A stretch of 64,000 bases of DNA from Aquibacillus albus (lineage in GTDB: Bacteria; Bacillota; Bacilli; Bacillales; Amphibacillaceae). The notes beneath the pieces are model-generated. The model saw only the letters and a list, made by a program, of their open reading frames with translations, did no database searches and was not told the DNA's origin. The stretch spans positions 1 to 64,000 of the forward strand of contig NZ_JAFBDR010000017.1 in assembly GCF_016908325.1 (NCBI RefSeq). The letters run 5' to 3'. Shown here in pieces: positions 7,320 through 16,642 of this stretch; position 1 is the first letter of the stretch, and every line of letters begins with the position of its first letter. The position numbers were made by a program, and so were the translations under genes.

Positions 7320-7595
7320 CTTGTCACGTAACAAGTGTAAAAATTTATTTATTTCACGATATATTATTTATCTTAAATGATTGAAATTGCCGCGGTGCTA
7401 TTTCCACCTGATCGTTTTAACCTAAACGACGAAAGCCCTACCTCTCTTTCGTCCTTACGGCTCCGAAGCCGATCCAGTGTGAATAAGTCATTCTATAAAC
7501 AATGGCAGAACGCCAGAATCTTTACCTTGTTAACTCATTAAGTTACATTGCCTACAACCGAAGTTAAGGTTTGTAGGAACTATTATTCATAGTGA
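7320..7595 (-). ncRNA. Orphan structured RNA candidate
   Basis: A 270-bp stretch with no ORF but a strong minus-strand promoter (7602-7629) and a terminator at its other end. Read on the minus strand, hairpins are CCTACAA/TTGTAGG (near 7578-7552), CGGCTTC-gga-GCCG (near 7470), GACGAAAG/CTTTCGTC (near 7453-7428), CGTTT/AAAACG and GGTG-gaaatag-CACC followed by GCGG. GC is higher than in surrounding spacers. It does not match the 6S, SRP, tmRNA, RNase P or common riboswitch cores that I know, and no gene lies downstream on that strand. Boundaries are approximate. Confidence 0.55.
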
Positions 7596-7601
7596 ATCTT
7601 A

Positions 7602-7629
7602 ATTATACCATAAACAAAAAGAAAATCAA
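7602..7629 (-). promoter_or_regulatory. Sigma-A promoter for the orphan RNA
   Basis: On the minus strand TTGATT (-35, 7629-7624) and TATAAT (-10, 7607-7602) are spaced by 16 bp. Transcription would start near 7595 and run leftward into the structured region. Confidence 0.65.
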
Positions 7630-7752
7630 TAGAAGTAGAAATTAATTCATGGCTTGAGGAAATGATTATTTGTATATGAGTTGATTCACTAAGGGAAAAG
7701 ATAAATAATAGATATAGTTGTAATCATTATTTTTACATAGAGGAGTCTGATT

Positions 7753-8496
7753 ATGGTGAAGCAGAAAAAAGACATTCGGCTAATTGCATTAGATATGGAT
7801 GGTACTTTATTAAATTCAAACGATAAGATTCCAAAAGAGAATCGAGAGGCAATACATTGTGCCCATGAAAAAGGAGTTAAGGTTATACTATCAACAGGTA
7901 GGCACTATCATACAAGTCATAAATTTGCTGATGAATTGGGGTTATCCTCGTATTTAATAACTGGAAACGGAAGTGAGATATGGACAACGTCCGGTGAATT
8001 AATCGATCGGCAATTACTCGATGTTGCTTTAGTCGAGCAGCTCGTGGGATTACATAAAAAACACCAAACATGGGCTTGGATGGCTTCTACTGATAAAATA
8101 TGGAGAGGAGAAATTCCTGATAATCTGGAGGATTATGAATGGTTGAAATTTGGCTTTGATACGAATGACGAGGAGACAAAGCAGTTATTAATGGACGAGC
8201 TTTCGCGTAATGAACAGTTTGAGTTGAGTAATTCTAGTACAACCAATATTGAAGTGAATGCGTTAGGCATAAATAAAGCGGTAGCGATTAAAAAAGTATG
8301 TGAGCGAATGGATATCAGGATGGACCAAGTGATGGCTGTTGGTGATAGTCTGAACGACATTAAGATGATAAAAGAAGCAGGCCTTGGAATAGCCATGGGA
8401 AATGCGCAGGAAGAGGTAAAAAAATCCGCCGATTGGGTAACATCTAGTAACGATGATTGCGGTGTGGCATATGCAATTAATCATTGGGTAAAATAA
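7753..8496 (+). CDS. Cof-type HAD-IIB family phosphatase
   Basis: 247 aa cytosolic HAD hydrolase. Motif I is LDMDGTLL (nucleophile and acid Asp) near residue 13, motif II the ILSTGR Thr, motif III the Lys in INKAVAIKKV, and motif IV GDSLNDIKM. The C2b cap sits between motifs II and III. Relatives such as YitU or YwtE dephosphorylate sugar phosphates or flavin intermediates; the substrate here cannot be read from sequence. At 247 aa it is slightly shorter than most (about 270), with a reduced cap. ATG follows GAGGAGTCTG. Single gene. Confidence 0.9.
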   Translation: MVKQKKDIRLIALDMDGTLLNSNDKIPKENREAIHCAHEKGVKVILSTGRHYHTSHKFADELGLSSYLITGNGSEIWTTSGELIDRQLLDVALVEQLVGLHKKHQTWAWMASTDKIWRGEIPDNLEDYEWLKFGFDTNDEETKQLLMDELSRNEQFELSNSSTTNIEVNALGINKAVAIKKVCERMDIRMDQVMAVGDSLNDIKMIKEAGLGIAMGNAQEEVKKSADWVTSSNDDCGVAYAINHWVK

Positions 8497-8661
8497 TACG
8501 AATGAGAAGTGCTTTTACTTGCAGGTAAGTTTCTCATGTAATAAGTTAATATAGGAGACAAAAAATCGTTTAATTCGATAGCAATTTTAAATAGTGATTT
8601 GCGATACTTTTCAGAAAACTGTATCATAAAATAGAAAAGGAAACGAGAAGGAGCGAATAAG

Positions 8662-10080
8662 ATGGCAAAACAAGAAATAGGTGTGGTAGGTTTAGCAGTA
8701 ATGGGAAAAAATCTTGCCTTGAACATTGAAAGTAGAGGGAATTCCGTTTCTGTATTTAACCGGTCATACGAAAAGACAGAGGATTTTTTAAAGAATGAAG
8801 CAGAAGGAAAAAATTTTTTTGGAGCATCAACGATTGAAGAATTTGTTAATTCGTTAGAAAAACCAAGAAAAATTTTATTGATGGTAAAAGCGGGTGCTGC
8901 AACGGATGCAACAATTGACTCGTTAATGCCTTATCTTGATAAGGGCGATATTTTAATTGATGGTGGTAATACATTCTATCAAGATACGATTCGCCGGAAT
9001 AAGGATTTAGAAAAGTCAGGCATTCACTTTATTGGAACAGGTGTATCTGGTGGGGAAGAAGGCGCGCTAAAAGGTCCTTCTATCATGCCAGGTGGTCAAA
9101 AAGAAGCATTTGATTTGGTTCAGCCAATTTTTGAAGCAATTGCTGCAAAGGTTGATGGAGAGCCATGTACTACATACATTGGTCCGGATGGAGCAGGTCA
9201 CTATGTTAAGATGGTCCATAATGGAATTGAGTATGGAGATATGCAATTAATTTGTGAAGCATATTTTATTTTGAAGCATGTTTTAGGTTTAAGTGCGGAA
9301 GAGCTTCATGAAGTATTTGCAGAGTGGAATAAAGGAGAGCTGGATAGCTATCTAATTGAAATTACTGCAGATATCTTTACGAAAAAAGACGACGAAACTG
9401 GCAAGCCAATGGTTGATGTTATCTTAGATACTGCTGGTCAAAAAGGTACAGGAAAATGGACGAGCCAAAGCTCCCTTGATTTAGGTGTACCACTACCAAT
9501 TATTACAGAATCTGTGTTTGCTCGATTTATTTCTGCAATGAAGGACGAGCGTGTGAAAGCAAGTAAAATATTGAATGGTCCTACTGCAGAAAGTGCACCA
9601 TTTGATGGGGATAAAGCGGAATTAATTGAAGCGATTAGAAAAGCATTATACATGAGCAAAATCGTTTCTTATGCCCAAGGGTTTGCTCAAATGCGTGCAG
9701 CATCTGAAGAATATGACTGGAACCTTCGCTATGGAGATATTGCAATGATCTTCCGTGGTGGATGTATTATTCGTGCGCAGTTCCTACAAAAAATTAAGGA
9801 AGCGTATGATCGTGATCCTGCACTTGCAAACTTATTATTGGATCCATACTTCCAAGAAATCGTTGAAAGCTATCAAACATCACTAAGGAAGGTACTTGCA
9901 ATAGCAATGGAACGCGGTATTCCAGTTCCAGCCTTCTCTAGTGCATTAGCTTACTATGATAGCTATCGTACAGAAACATTACCTGCTAATTTACTGCAAG
10001 CACAGCGTGACTATTTTGGTGCACATACGTATCAGCGTGTAGATAAAGAAGGTACCTTCCATACTGAGTGGATGAAGTAA
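8662..10080 (+). CDS. gndA: 6-Phosphogluconate dehydrogenase, NADP+, decarboxylating
   Basis: 472 aa. Converts 6-phosphogluconate to ribulose 5-phosphate, CO2 and NADPH in the oxidative pentose phosphate pathway. The N-terminal Rossmann motif is [15 protein letters not shown], with FNRS after beta-2 as in NADP-dependent forms. [21 protein letters not shown] and [16 protein letters not shown] hold the catalytic Lys and substrate residues. B. subtilis GndA has nearly the same length and also lies next to zwf. ATG follows AGAAGGAGCG. Terminator directly downstream. Confidence 0.97.
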   Translation: MAKQEIGVVGLAVMGKNLALNIESRGNSVSVFNRSYEKTEDFLKNEAEGKNFFGASTIEEFVNSLEKPRKILLMVKAGAATDATIDSLMPYLDKGDILIDGGNTFYQDTIRRNKDLEKSGIHFIGTGVSGGEEGALKGPSIMPGGQKEAFDLVQPIFEAIAAKVDGEPCTTYIGPDGAGHYVKMVHNGIEYGDMQLICEAYFILKHVLGLSAEELHEVFAEWNKGELDSYLIEITADIFTKKDDETGKPMVDVILDTAGQKGTGKWTSQSSLDLGVPLPIITESVFARFISAMKDERVKASKILNGPTAESAPFDGDKAELIEAIRKALYMSKIVSYAQGFAQMRAASEEYDWNLRYGDIAMIFRGGCIIRAQFLQKIKEAYDRDPALANLLLDPYFQEIVESYQTSLRKVLAIAMERGIPVPAFSSALAYYDSYRTETLPANLLQAQRDYFGAHTYQRVDKEGTFHTEWMK

Positions 10081-10086
10081 TAGAAA

Positions 10087-10121
10087 GAAAAGGAGTACCC
10101 TAGGGTGGGTGCTCCTTTTCT
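10087..10121 (+). terminator. Terminator after gndA
   Basis: AAAAGGAG...CTCCTTTT with ACCC/GGGT inside the stem, then TTCTTTCT. Confidence 0.85.
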
Positions 10122-10166
10122 TTCTCATGGTTTGATTCCAGTTTATATATAAAAATCTATAAACTT

Positions 10167-10313
10167 TTCGTTTAGTTCAAACCAGTATTGGAATAAAGTA
10201 CACGAAAGTCCCAGATTCGTTTAATTCAAAAGTAAAATCCGGAATAAATTAAACGAAAGCCTATGATTCGTTTAATTCATAAGCCAACCATAGAATAAAC
10301 TGCATGAAAGCTG
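10167..10313. repeat. 51-bp tandem repeat, about 2.8 units
   Basis: Units begin GGAATAAAGTACACGAAAG (10190), GGAATAAATTAAACGAAAG (10241) and AGAATAAACTGCATGAAAG (10292), exactly 51 bp apart. Each unit is self-complementary: ATTAAACGAA and TTCGTTTAAT. A single related unit is at 35381-35416. No coding capacity. It lies between two terminators. Confidence 0.75.
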
Positions 10314-10346
10314 AACTTCCGCAGCACTTTCATGTATCTTTCCAAT

Positions 10347-10384
10347 AAAAAAGCTTTTGCCCTATTAGGGCAAAAGCTTTTTTA
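10347..10384. terminator. Bidirectional terminator
   Basis: AAAAAAGCTTTTGCCC/GGGCAAAAGCTTTTTT around TATTA. Serves the cyclase gene on the minus strand, whose stop it overlaps. Confidence 0.9.
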
Positions 10385-11002
10385 TTCTGGCCAATCTTCA
10401 AACAGTAGTACTCTTGCAAGAGATGCTTCTGTTTCAACTAATTTAATGGGCGCTGCTACCATGTGATACGATTTTTCTTCTATTTCCTTCAGACGAAGAC
10501 CTTCGACAATAATAATATCATTAAAGAATAATTTCCGGTGTGTAGGGTTTCCGGGCTGGCTGCGTTCAATTCCTAATGTATCAATACCGACACCTGTTAT
10601 ATCACGTTCAACTAAGTAGTCGGCCCCATCTTCTTTTAAATAAATAAATTCAAAATCAAATGTATCTACAAATGAATTCTTCGTTTTAAACAGGATAAAG
10701 TCATCTTTTTCTATGTCTAAACTTTCAAGGTCTTTTTTCGTAATCCCATCTTCAACGGACGTAAGATCAAATACTTTGACTGGACCGACCAGCTTTTCTA
10801 GAGGGATGGTTTCGAATGTCTTTCCGTCATTGACCATGTGTAAAGGAGCATCAATATGCGTACCAGAATGGAGGTTGATATCCATACGGGTAACTGTAAT
10901 ATGTTCATGTGTACTTCGAGTAAATGTCGGTTGTGCCCCTTCATTGTTTTCCCAAACAGGCATACCTGTGTGGACAGGCATTGAAATGTCATACATCTTC
11001 AT
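10382..11002 (-). CDS. Cyclase family protein (kynurenine formamidase-like)
   Basis: 206 aa. The metal-binding signature HSGTHIDAPLH at about 46-56 and the distal VGIDTLGIE segment place it in the KynB-type cyclase family (PF04199), metal-dependent amidases that include arylformamidase. No tryptophan degradation genes lie nearby, so the substrate is open. Start ATG at 11002 has GAGGAGG upstream. It sits between gndA and zwf, where B. subtilis has no such gene, and ends 33 bp after zwf on the same strand, so co-transcription with zwf is likely. Confidence 0.85.
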   Translation of the reverse strand: MKMYDISMPVHTGMPVWENNEGAQPTFTRSTHEHITVTRMDINLHSGTHIDAPLHMVNDGKTFETIPLEKLVGPVKVFDLTSVEDGITKKDLESLDIEKDDFILFKTKNSFVDTFDFEFIYLKEDGADYLVERDITGVGIDTLGIERSQPGNPTHRKLFFNDIIIVEGLRLKEIEEKSYHMVAAPIKLVETEASLARVLLFEDWPE

Positions 11003-11035
11003 ATTGATCCTCCTCGTATTAAATGTGACTATTAT

Positions 11036-12535
11036 TTATTCATTATTGTCCGGTAACACAGACCACCATTGATAACCGTCTTTCTCTAGAAGAGCGTCGG
11101 AGTCTTTTGGACCATTAGAACCAGACTCATAGTTAGGAAATTGTTTTGCAGCTTTGCTTTCCCAATGATTTGAAATGATATCAACAAATTTCCAGGATAA
11201 CGCAACCTCATCCCAATGCGTAAAGTTCGTTGAATCTCCTCGCATACAATCATGTAATAAGACTTCATATGCTTCTGGTGTATTCATTTTATCCTTTTGC
11301 GTATTGTCATAATTAAGCATTATTGGAGTAGAGGTTGTACCATAGTCACCTTTTTTGGCATTTAAGTGCAACGTAATACCCTCATAAGGCTGAATATGAA
11401 TTACTAATAAATTAGGGTAGATGTTTTCCCCTTGATCGTAATAGAGATTCATCGGTAGGTCTTTAAATTGAATAACGATTTCTGTTGATTTCTTTTCCAT
11501 CCGTTTACCTGTTCGAATGTAGAAGGGAACGCCCGCCCATCTGAAGTTATCGATGAGTAATTTACCAGCAACAAACGTTTCTGTATTTGAGTTTTCATCA
11601 ACTGCATTACTTTCTCGGTAAGCAATTTGCTCTTCGTCGTTAATAATACCGCGATCGTATTGGCCGCGTACAAAGTAATCGTCAACTTCATCTTCATTTA
11701 CAGGTCTTAATGCACGGAGAGCCTTAACCTTTTCACTACGTATTTCATCTGGTGTTAATTTTATCGGTGGTTCCATTGCTAAAAGAGCTAACATTTGCAG
11801 CATGTGGTTTTGGAACATGTCACGCAATGCACCGGAGGATTCATAATATCTTCCTCTATCTTCTACACCCAATACTTCACTTGAAGTTATTTGAATGTTA
11901 GAGATATACTGGTTATTCCATAATGGCTCAAACAAAGCATTGGCAAAGCGAATCACCTCAATATTTTGAACCATTTCTTTACCGAGGTAATGATCAATTC
12001 GGTAAATTTGATCTTCATCAAAGGCTTCCCGAATCTGATCATTCAACGCTTTAGCAGTCTCAAAATTATTTCCGAATGGCTTTTCAATCACTAACCTAGT
12101 CCAGCCGTTAGTAGATGTTAGTCCTTCAGATTTTAAGTTGGATGCGATCGTTCCAAAGAAGTTAGGTGCCATCGCTAAATAGAAAATTCGATTTCCCTCT
12201 GTTTGATATTGATCGTCTAATTCTAATAAGAAGCTGTTTAATTTTTGATAATGCTCTAAGTCTGTTGCATCAAACGGGTTGTAATAAAAATGGGAAGCAA
12301 ACGACTCATGATCTATGTCGTCTTCCTGAAATTGTTCTACAGATTTCATTACGTTGTTACGAAATTCTTCATTGGTTAGTGGTCTTCTTGCAACCCCTAC
12401 AACTGCGAAGTTTTCCGATAATTTCCCATTTCGGTATAAACGATATATGGATGGGAATAATTTACGATTAGCTAAATCACCTGTTGCACCAAAAATAACA
12501 ATAATAGACTTTGGATTATTTGTTGTTGTTGTCAT
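11036..12535 (-). CDS. zwf: Glucose-6-phosphate 1-dehydrogenase
   Basis: 499 aa, the family's usual length. Oxidises glucose 6-phosphate to 6-phosphogluconolactone with NADP+. The N-terminal nucleotide motif is IFGATGDLANRKL, the substrate-binding signature RIDHYLGKE contains the catalytic His region, and VIEKPFG is present. With the nearby convergent gndA it supplies both NADPH steps of the oxidative pentose phosphate pathway. The C-terminus has an acidic extension. Start ATG follows AAGGAAGG at 12 bases. Confidence 0.97.
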   Translation of the reverse strand: MTTTTNNPKSIIVIFGATGDLANRKLFPSIYRLYRNGKLSENFAVVGVARRPLTNEEFRNNVMKSVEQFQEDDIDHESFASHFYYNPFDATDLEHYQKLNSFLLELDDQYQTEGNRIFYLAMAPNFFGTIASNLKSEGLTSTNGWTRLVIEKPFGNNFETAKALNDQIREAFDEDQIYRIDHYLGKEMVQNIEVIRFANALFEPLWNNQYISNIQITSSEVLGVEDRGRYYESSGALRDMFQNHMLQMLALLAMEPPIKLTPDEIRSEKVKALRALRPVNEDEVDDYFVRGQYDRGIINDEEQIAYRESNAVDENSNTETFVAGKLLIDNFRWAGVPFYIRTGKRMEKKSTEIVIQFKDLPMNLYYDQGENIYPNLLVIHIQPYEGITLHLNAKKGDYGTTSTPIMLNYDNTQKDKMNTPEAYEVLLHDCMRGDSTNFTHWDEVALSWKFVDIISNHWESKAAKQFPNYESGSNGPKDSDALLEKDGYQWWSVLPDNNE

Positions 12536-12844
12536 TGCTCTTAACTACCTTCCTTTGGTTTCTTATTGTTTCCTATATAATATGTAACTATGTTCATACT
12601 ATTAATCGAAATAACAAAAGCTTCGAATGAAATAGTCTTCTTTCATTTAATCTACTTAATACAATACCATGTGAACAGCTATTGTTAAAATGTTTTACAT
12701 TGCTTCCCTAAAAAGTTTATACTTTTCAATAGTTTATTCTATCGTATTCGTTAAGCTCAAAAAATGTTTGTTTGCATAGCACAATTTACTTTATATTTTA
12801 TACTAACATGTGTAGAAAAAATAACAAGAAATTAGGTGAATATT
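12536..12844. other. Divergent zwf/yutF intergenic region
   Basis: 309 bp, AT-rich, without ORF or clear hairpin. TATAAT-like boxes occur on both strands (for example TATATAATATG near 12576 and TATACTAAC near 12799), but no convincing -35 partners or known operators are visible. Confidence 0.4.
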
Positions 12845-13618
12845 TTGAAAACTTATCGAGGTTTTTTTATTGATTTGGACGGGACGGTATATCGAGGTAC
12901 AGAAAAAATTGATGAGGCAATAACATTTGTTAAGGAATTAGAAAAACGAGATATACCTTATTTATTTTTAACGAACAATTCCACGAAGCACCCAAGTAAG
13001 GTTGCTGAAAAATTAGTTAGTATGGGTGTCCCTGCTACTACAGAACACGTTTTTACGACGAGTATGGCTACTGCTAAATATATTGCTGATCAGAAACCGG
13101 GTGCGAGGGTATATCCAATTGGGGAGGAAGGTCTCACTACTGCCTTGGAAGAAGCGGGTTTAGAGGTGGTTGAGGAAGAAGCGGATTTCGTGGTGATGGG
13201 ACTTGATCGGACGATTAATTATGAGAAATTGGCGGGAGGTGCCTTGGAAATTAGAAAAGGTGCTGCTTTTATTGCGACAAACGGGGATATTGCTTTGCCG
13301 ACAGAAAGAGGGTTCCTACCTGGTGCGGGATCGTTAATTTCTGTTTTGACGGTAACAACTGGTGTAAAACCAACATTTATTGGAAAACCAGAACCAATCA
13401 TTGTGGAACAAGCACTTGAAGTTTTAGGTACAACGAAGGAAGAAACATTGATGGTTGGCGACAATTATGACACCGATATTTTGGCTGGAATCAATGCAGG
13501 TATCGATTCACTGCTCGTTCATACAGGAGTTACGACAAAAGAGCATTTAATACAGATTTCTGAACAGCCTACATATTCCATCTCCTCACTTGCGGAATGG
13601 ACATTTGAGAATGAATGA
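12845..13618 (+). CDS. yutF: HAD-IIA family phosphatase YutF
   Basis: 257 aa from TTG at 12845, chosen because AGGTG stands six bases upstream and the B. subtilis YutF start (MKTYKGYLIDLDGT) aligns with it; the GTG at 12836 overlaps that ribosome binding site. Motifs are IDLDGTVYRG (motif I), FLTNNST (II), IGKPEP Lys (III) and LMVGDNYDTDI (IV). Belongs to the NagD/AraL group (TIGR01457). Acts on small phosphate esters in the cytosol; natural substrate not shown. Terminator downstream. Confidence 0.93.
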   Translation: MKTYRGFFIDLDGTVYRGTEKIDEAITFVKELEKRDIPYLFLTNNSTKHPSKVAEKLVSMGVPATTEHVFTTSMATAKYIADQKPGARVYPIGEEGLTTALEEAGLEVVEEEADFVVMGLDRTINYEKLAGGALEIRKGAAFIATNGDIALPTERGFLPGAGSLISVLTVTTGVKPTFIGKPEPIIVEQALEVLGTTKEETLMVGDNYDTDILAGINAGIDSLLVHTGVTTKEHLIQISEQPTYSISSLAEWTFENE

Positions 13619-13636
13619 AGCTGCCTCATAGGTTTA

Positions 13637-13682
13637 AAAAGACTTTGATTTACCTAAACTGGATAAAATCAAAGTCTTTTTT
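13637..13682 (+). terminator. Terminator after yutF
   Basis: AAAGACTTTGATTT and AAATCAAAGTCTTT pair around a 14-nt loop, then T-run. Confidence 0.9.
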
Positions 13683-13693
13683 GAGGTGGTTCT

Positions 13694-13990
13694 ATGTTCA
13701 AAACGATTATCTTTTATCTGGCCATATTAAACATGCTAGATGGTTTTATTACGTACTATGGATTGGAAAATGCGTATATATCAGAAGCGAATCCGTTAAT
13801 GGAAAGCTTGTATAGTTATAGTCCTGTTCTGTTCATTGTTTTAAAAATCATGCTATCGATCTTTTTATTGGCCTTAGTTATTGTTTTTCGTGTACCAGCA
13901 ACGAGCTTAATCAAAGGATTAGCATTATCCGCCTCTTTTTTATATACGTTTACGTTCTTTATCCATAGCATTTGGTTGTTTCAGCTCTAA
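13694..13990 (+). CDS. DUF5658 family membrane protein
   Basis: 98 aa with three predicted membrane helices (about 5-22, 43-62, 75-95). The loop GLENAYISEANPLM, an Asn-Pro motif after the first helix, is typical of DUF5658. Function unknown. ATG follows GAGGTGGTTCT. It lies close behind the yutF terminator and converges on the EamA transporter, with stops five bases apart. Confidence 0.75.
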   Translation: MFKTIIFYLAILNMLDGFITYYGLENAYISEANPLMESLYSYSPVLFIVLKIMLSIFLLALVIVFRVPATSLIKGLALSASFLYTFTFFIHSIWLFQL

Positions 13991-13995
13991 CTAAC

Positions 13996-14907
13996 CTACG
14001 CGCTTTTGAGCTTTTTTAAACGAGTAGCTACCCTTTGCTTTCTATTCGTAATCATTACCCCTGTGATAACAAGTATAGATCCACCTGCTTGTAACCAAGT
14101 AAGCTTTTCCCCTAAAAACAACATGGCACCAATCATCGTGAAAATTGGAATTAAATTAAGGAAAATCGATGCTTTTGCAGGGCCAATCGCGTTTATTCCT
14201 TTATTGTAGGCGACAAGAGCAACCAAAGATGGGAAAATACCTAGATATAATAACCCGGCACCCACGGAAGGTGACCACTCAATCGATGACAGCTGGTTTA
14301 CTTCTATTGCAGCAAAAGGAGCTAAAATGACTACGGCAATTACAGACATAACGAGTAATCCACCATAGGTTGGGAATTTCCACGCATGCTTTTTAATTAG
14401 GATCGAATAAATCGACCATGTAAGCATAGCTACAAGCATAGTTAAATCACCAGGATTAAACGATAAAGATAAAATCATATCGATCGAGCCTCTTGTTATG
14501 ACGATAATCACCCCGATGAATGAAAAAACGACTCCAAAGAGCTGCAATTTAGTAAAGGTTTCTTTTAACAAAATAAAACCAAGTACTAATGCAAAAACAG
14601 GTGTTGATGATTCTACAATTGCTGCGTTAATTGAGGTTGTGTAATTTAATGACAAATAGACAAGAACATTAAAAAGGATAAGTCCTGAAATGGATAAGGA
14701 TACAATTGCTTTCCATTCTTTTTTCCAAAGCGATTTATTTTCCTTCCATTCTTTATAGCCAAACGGTAATACTACCAATAATGCAATGATATAACGGAAT
14801 AAGGTTAAAGTAATTGGTGGGATTTGTGCTGAAACTGGTTTGCCGACGATCAAGTTTCCAGCAAACAGCATCATTGCAAATACAAGAAATAGATAAGGAC
14901 GGTACAT
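13996..14907 (-). CDS. EamA/DMT family transporter
   Basis: 303 aa from ATG at 14907 (GGAGGT six bases upstream); a longer frame reaches 14949 without a ribosome binding site. Ten hydrophobic helices in two EamA repeats (about 5-135 and 150-285), inner membrane. The first repeat shows LFAGNLIVGK and the second LTMLVAMLTWSIYSI. Such proteins export or import metabolites such as amino acids. Substrate unknown. The C-terminus is basic, as usual for this family. Confidence 0.88.
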   Translation of the reverse strand: MYRPYLFLVFAMMLFAGNLIVGKPVSAQIPPITLTLFRYIIALLVVLPFGYKEWKENKSLWKKEWKAIVSLSISGLILFNVLVYLSLNYTTSINAAIVESSTPVFALVLGFILLKETFTKLQLFGVVFSFIGVIIVITRGSIDMILSLSFNPGDLTMLVAMLTWSIYSILIKKHAWKFPTYGGLLVMSVIAVVILAPFAAIEVNQLSSIEWSPSVGAGLLYLGIFPSLVALVAYNKGINAIGPAKASIFLNLIPIFTMIGAMLFLGEKLTWLQAGGSILVITGVMITNRKQRVATRLKKLKSA

Positions 14908-15029
14908 GAAAAGACCTCCAATTAGTAATAGGGTAAAAATGCAGACCAATTAACATGCTAACATGTGGAGCTGCATTTGATAAGTCCTCGAATTCAGTTA
15001 TCCTTAAGTACAAGGGGTGTGGTAGGTAC

Positions 15030-15527
15030 ATGGGAATAGAGACGGAAAGATTGAGACTTAGAGATATGAAGGAAAATGACAAAGACAACTTATTAGAAAT
15101 TTTTAGTGATCCAATCGCGATGAAATACTATCCCTCTACAAAAAATGAAGAGGAAACGGTTCGATGGATTACTTGGACAAGGAATAACTACAGAAAGTTT
15201 GGTGTTGGCTTATGGGTGGTTGAGGATAAAGATACGGGGAAATTTCTGGGGCAATGTGGCATTGTACCGCAAAAGATAGATGGAGAAGTTCAGATGGAGA
15301 TTGGTTATTCCTTTTTAAGAGAAGTGTGGGGAAGGGGCTTCGCTACCGAGGCTGCCAGAGCATGTAAAGAATATGGAATAGGGACATTAGAATTAACCAG
15401 AATTATTTCGTTGATTGACCCAGAAAATACAGCATCGATTAAGGTTGCTAATCGGATTGGCATGGTTTTTGAAAAAAATATCATGAAGTGGGGAAAAACA
15501 TTAGCCCTCTATGCTGTTGAAAAATAA
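15030..15527 (+). CDS. GNAT family N-acetyltransferase (RimJ/RimL type)
   Basis: 165 aa from ATG at 15030. MGIETERLRLRDM is the typical start of the RimJ/RimL group, and the upstream in-frame part to 14955 is probably untranslated. The acetyl-CoA loop is in the stretch REVWGRGFATEAARACKEYG, and NTASIKVANRIGM is the usual distal helix. Acceptor unknown. Upstream GGTAGG is a weak ribosome binding site. Terminator follows. Confidence 0.87.
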   Translation: MGIETERLRLRDMKENDKDNLLEIFSDPIAMKYYPSTKNEEETVRWITWTRNNYRKFGVGLWVVEDKDTGKFLGQCGIVPQKIDGEVQMEIGYSFLREVWGRGFATEAARACKEYGIGTLELTRIISLIDPENTASIKVANRIGMVFEKNIMKWGKTLALYAVEK

Positions 15528-15528
15528 A

Positions 15529-15597
15529 AGGAGGCTGCCCCCAAAAGCAAAGGGGTCAAAGCAAAGGGGTCAGACCCCTATGAGACAGCCTCCATTT
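15529..15597. terminator. Terminator with GGGGTCAGACCCC palindrome
   Basis: GGAGGCTG and CAGCCTCC enclose two direct copies of AGCAAAGGGGTCA and the palindrome AGGGGTCAGACCCCT. It can serve the genes on both sides. The same palindrome core recurs at 39295-39312. Confidence 0.75.
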
Positions 15598-15601
15598 CCT
15601 T

Positions 15602-16642
15602 TTAATTGGATCGAATTTCTTGGCGCATGAACAGTACGTAGGAAATAGCAAAACAAATCAATGTTGCTGCAACTAATCCTGTAAGCTGAGGCCAAATTAG
15701 TAGTAAGCTTTGGTTTAATGGTAACGGACCAGCAATTTGACCAACTCTTTGCTCCATTGTTAATGGGCCTAAGCTCCGTACAGATGGAGACAGCAAGGTA
15801 TTTGTTAATTCACTAAATAAATAGTTTGGTGAAAGTCGCATTAAGTTTAACACAAGCTCTTGTCTACCTAGTGCTTGGGCTGTACTCGTTATCGTTTCAG
15901 GATTCATCAAAACTTTTGATAGCATTTGAACGATCATGGAATAAAACACACTAAAGAATATCCATATAGCAATTCCAGATAATGCAGAAGTTGCCGCCTG
16001 TTTAAATCTTACGGAGAATAGAATACCTAAATTTAACCAAAAAGCAATATAACAAATACATAATAGTAGAAAGTACATCATACGAGCAAACTCTTCGTAG
16101 GTTGGAGGAATACCAATGATCAATATTCCTAGAGCAGTTATAAGTAATCCTAGAGAGATGAACAACACAATATTTACCAATAGTGCTGCTATGAATTTAG
16201 CATTTAACACGTAGTCTCTAGGAATTGGCTGAGCCATTAACCTGCTTAGCGTTCCTTTATTTCTCTCTGAATTAATCGCATCAAACCCCAAAGCAATTCC
16301 AAGTAATGGACCTAAAAAACTAACAAATGTAGTAAAGGGCGGTAAGGTACCATCTGATATTGTAAATAATTTTAGAAAAAGAAAAGAGTCTTTTGCGATT
16401 TGCTTAGCTTCTTCCGATTGATTAACAGCATTTTTAATACTTTCCATAGCGGTATATAGTGATCCAATACAAGTTAAACAAATAATGAGAAGAAGAATGA
16501 TAATTCTCCAGCTTGTTAAATAATCCGTAAATTCCTTTCGAACGATAGCTCTAAATACAGATGATCGATTTGGACGTATGAAGTGATCTTCACTTTTCAT
16601 AGTGAAGTTTCTGAATAGCTGTTTTATGTTAGGCATTTTCAT
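15602..16642 (-). CDS. ABC transporter permease (ABC-2 type)
   Basis: 346 aa. One membrane helix near 47-67, a large loop, then five further helices (about 110-330). NSERNKGTLSRLMAQPIPR after the second helix is the typical ABC-2 signature also seen in gliding and Nat-type exporters. The start overlaps the stop of the ATPase gene by 4 bp (translational coupling). Forms an export system with the ATPase at 16639 and probably with the NEW3 protein. Confidence 0.9.
   Translation of the reverse strand: MKMPNIKQLFRNFTMKSEDHFIRPNRSSVFRAIVRKEFTDYLTSWRIIILLLIICLTCIGSLYTAMESIKNAVNQSEEAKQIAKDSFLFLKLFTISDGTLPPFTTFVSFLGPLLGIALGFDAINSERNKGTLSRLMAQPIPRDYVLNAKFIAALLVNIVLFISLGLLITALGILIIGIPPTYEEFARMMYFLLLCICYIAFWLNLGILFSVRFKQAATSALSGIAIWIFFSVFYSMIVQMLSKVLMNPETITSTAQALGRQELVLNLMRLSPNYLFSELTNTLLSPSVRSLGPLTMEQRVGQIAGPLPLNQSLLLIWPQLTGLVAATLICFAISYVLFMRQEIRSN

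Noticed and set aside
7320-7595. 6S RNA, T-box or other known riboswitch
   Set aside because: No single rod structure as in 6S, no AGGGTGGNACCGCG T-box core, and no gene downstream on the minus strand.
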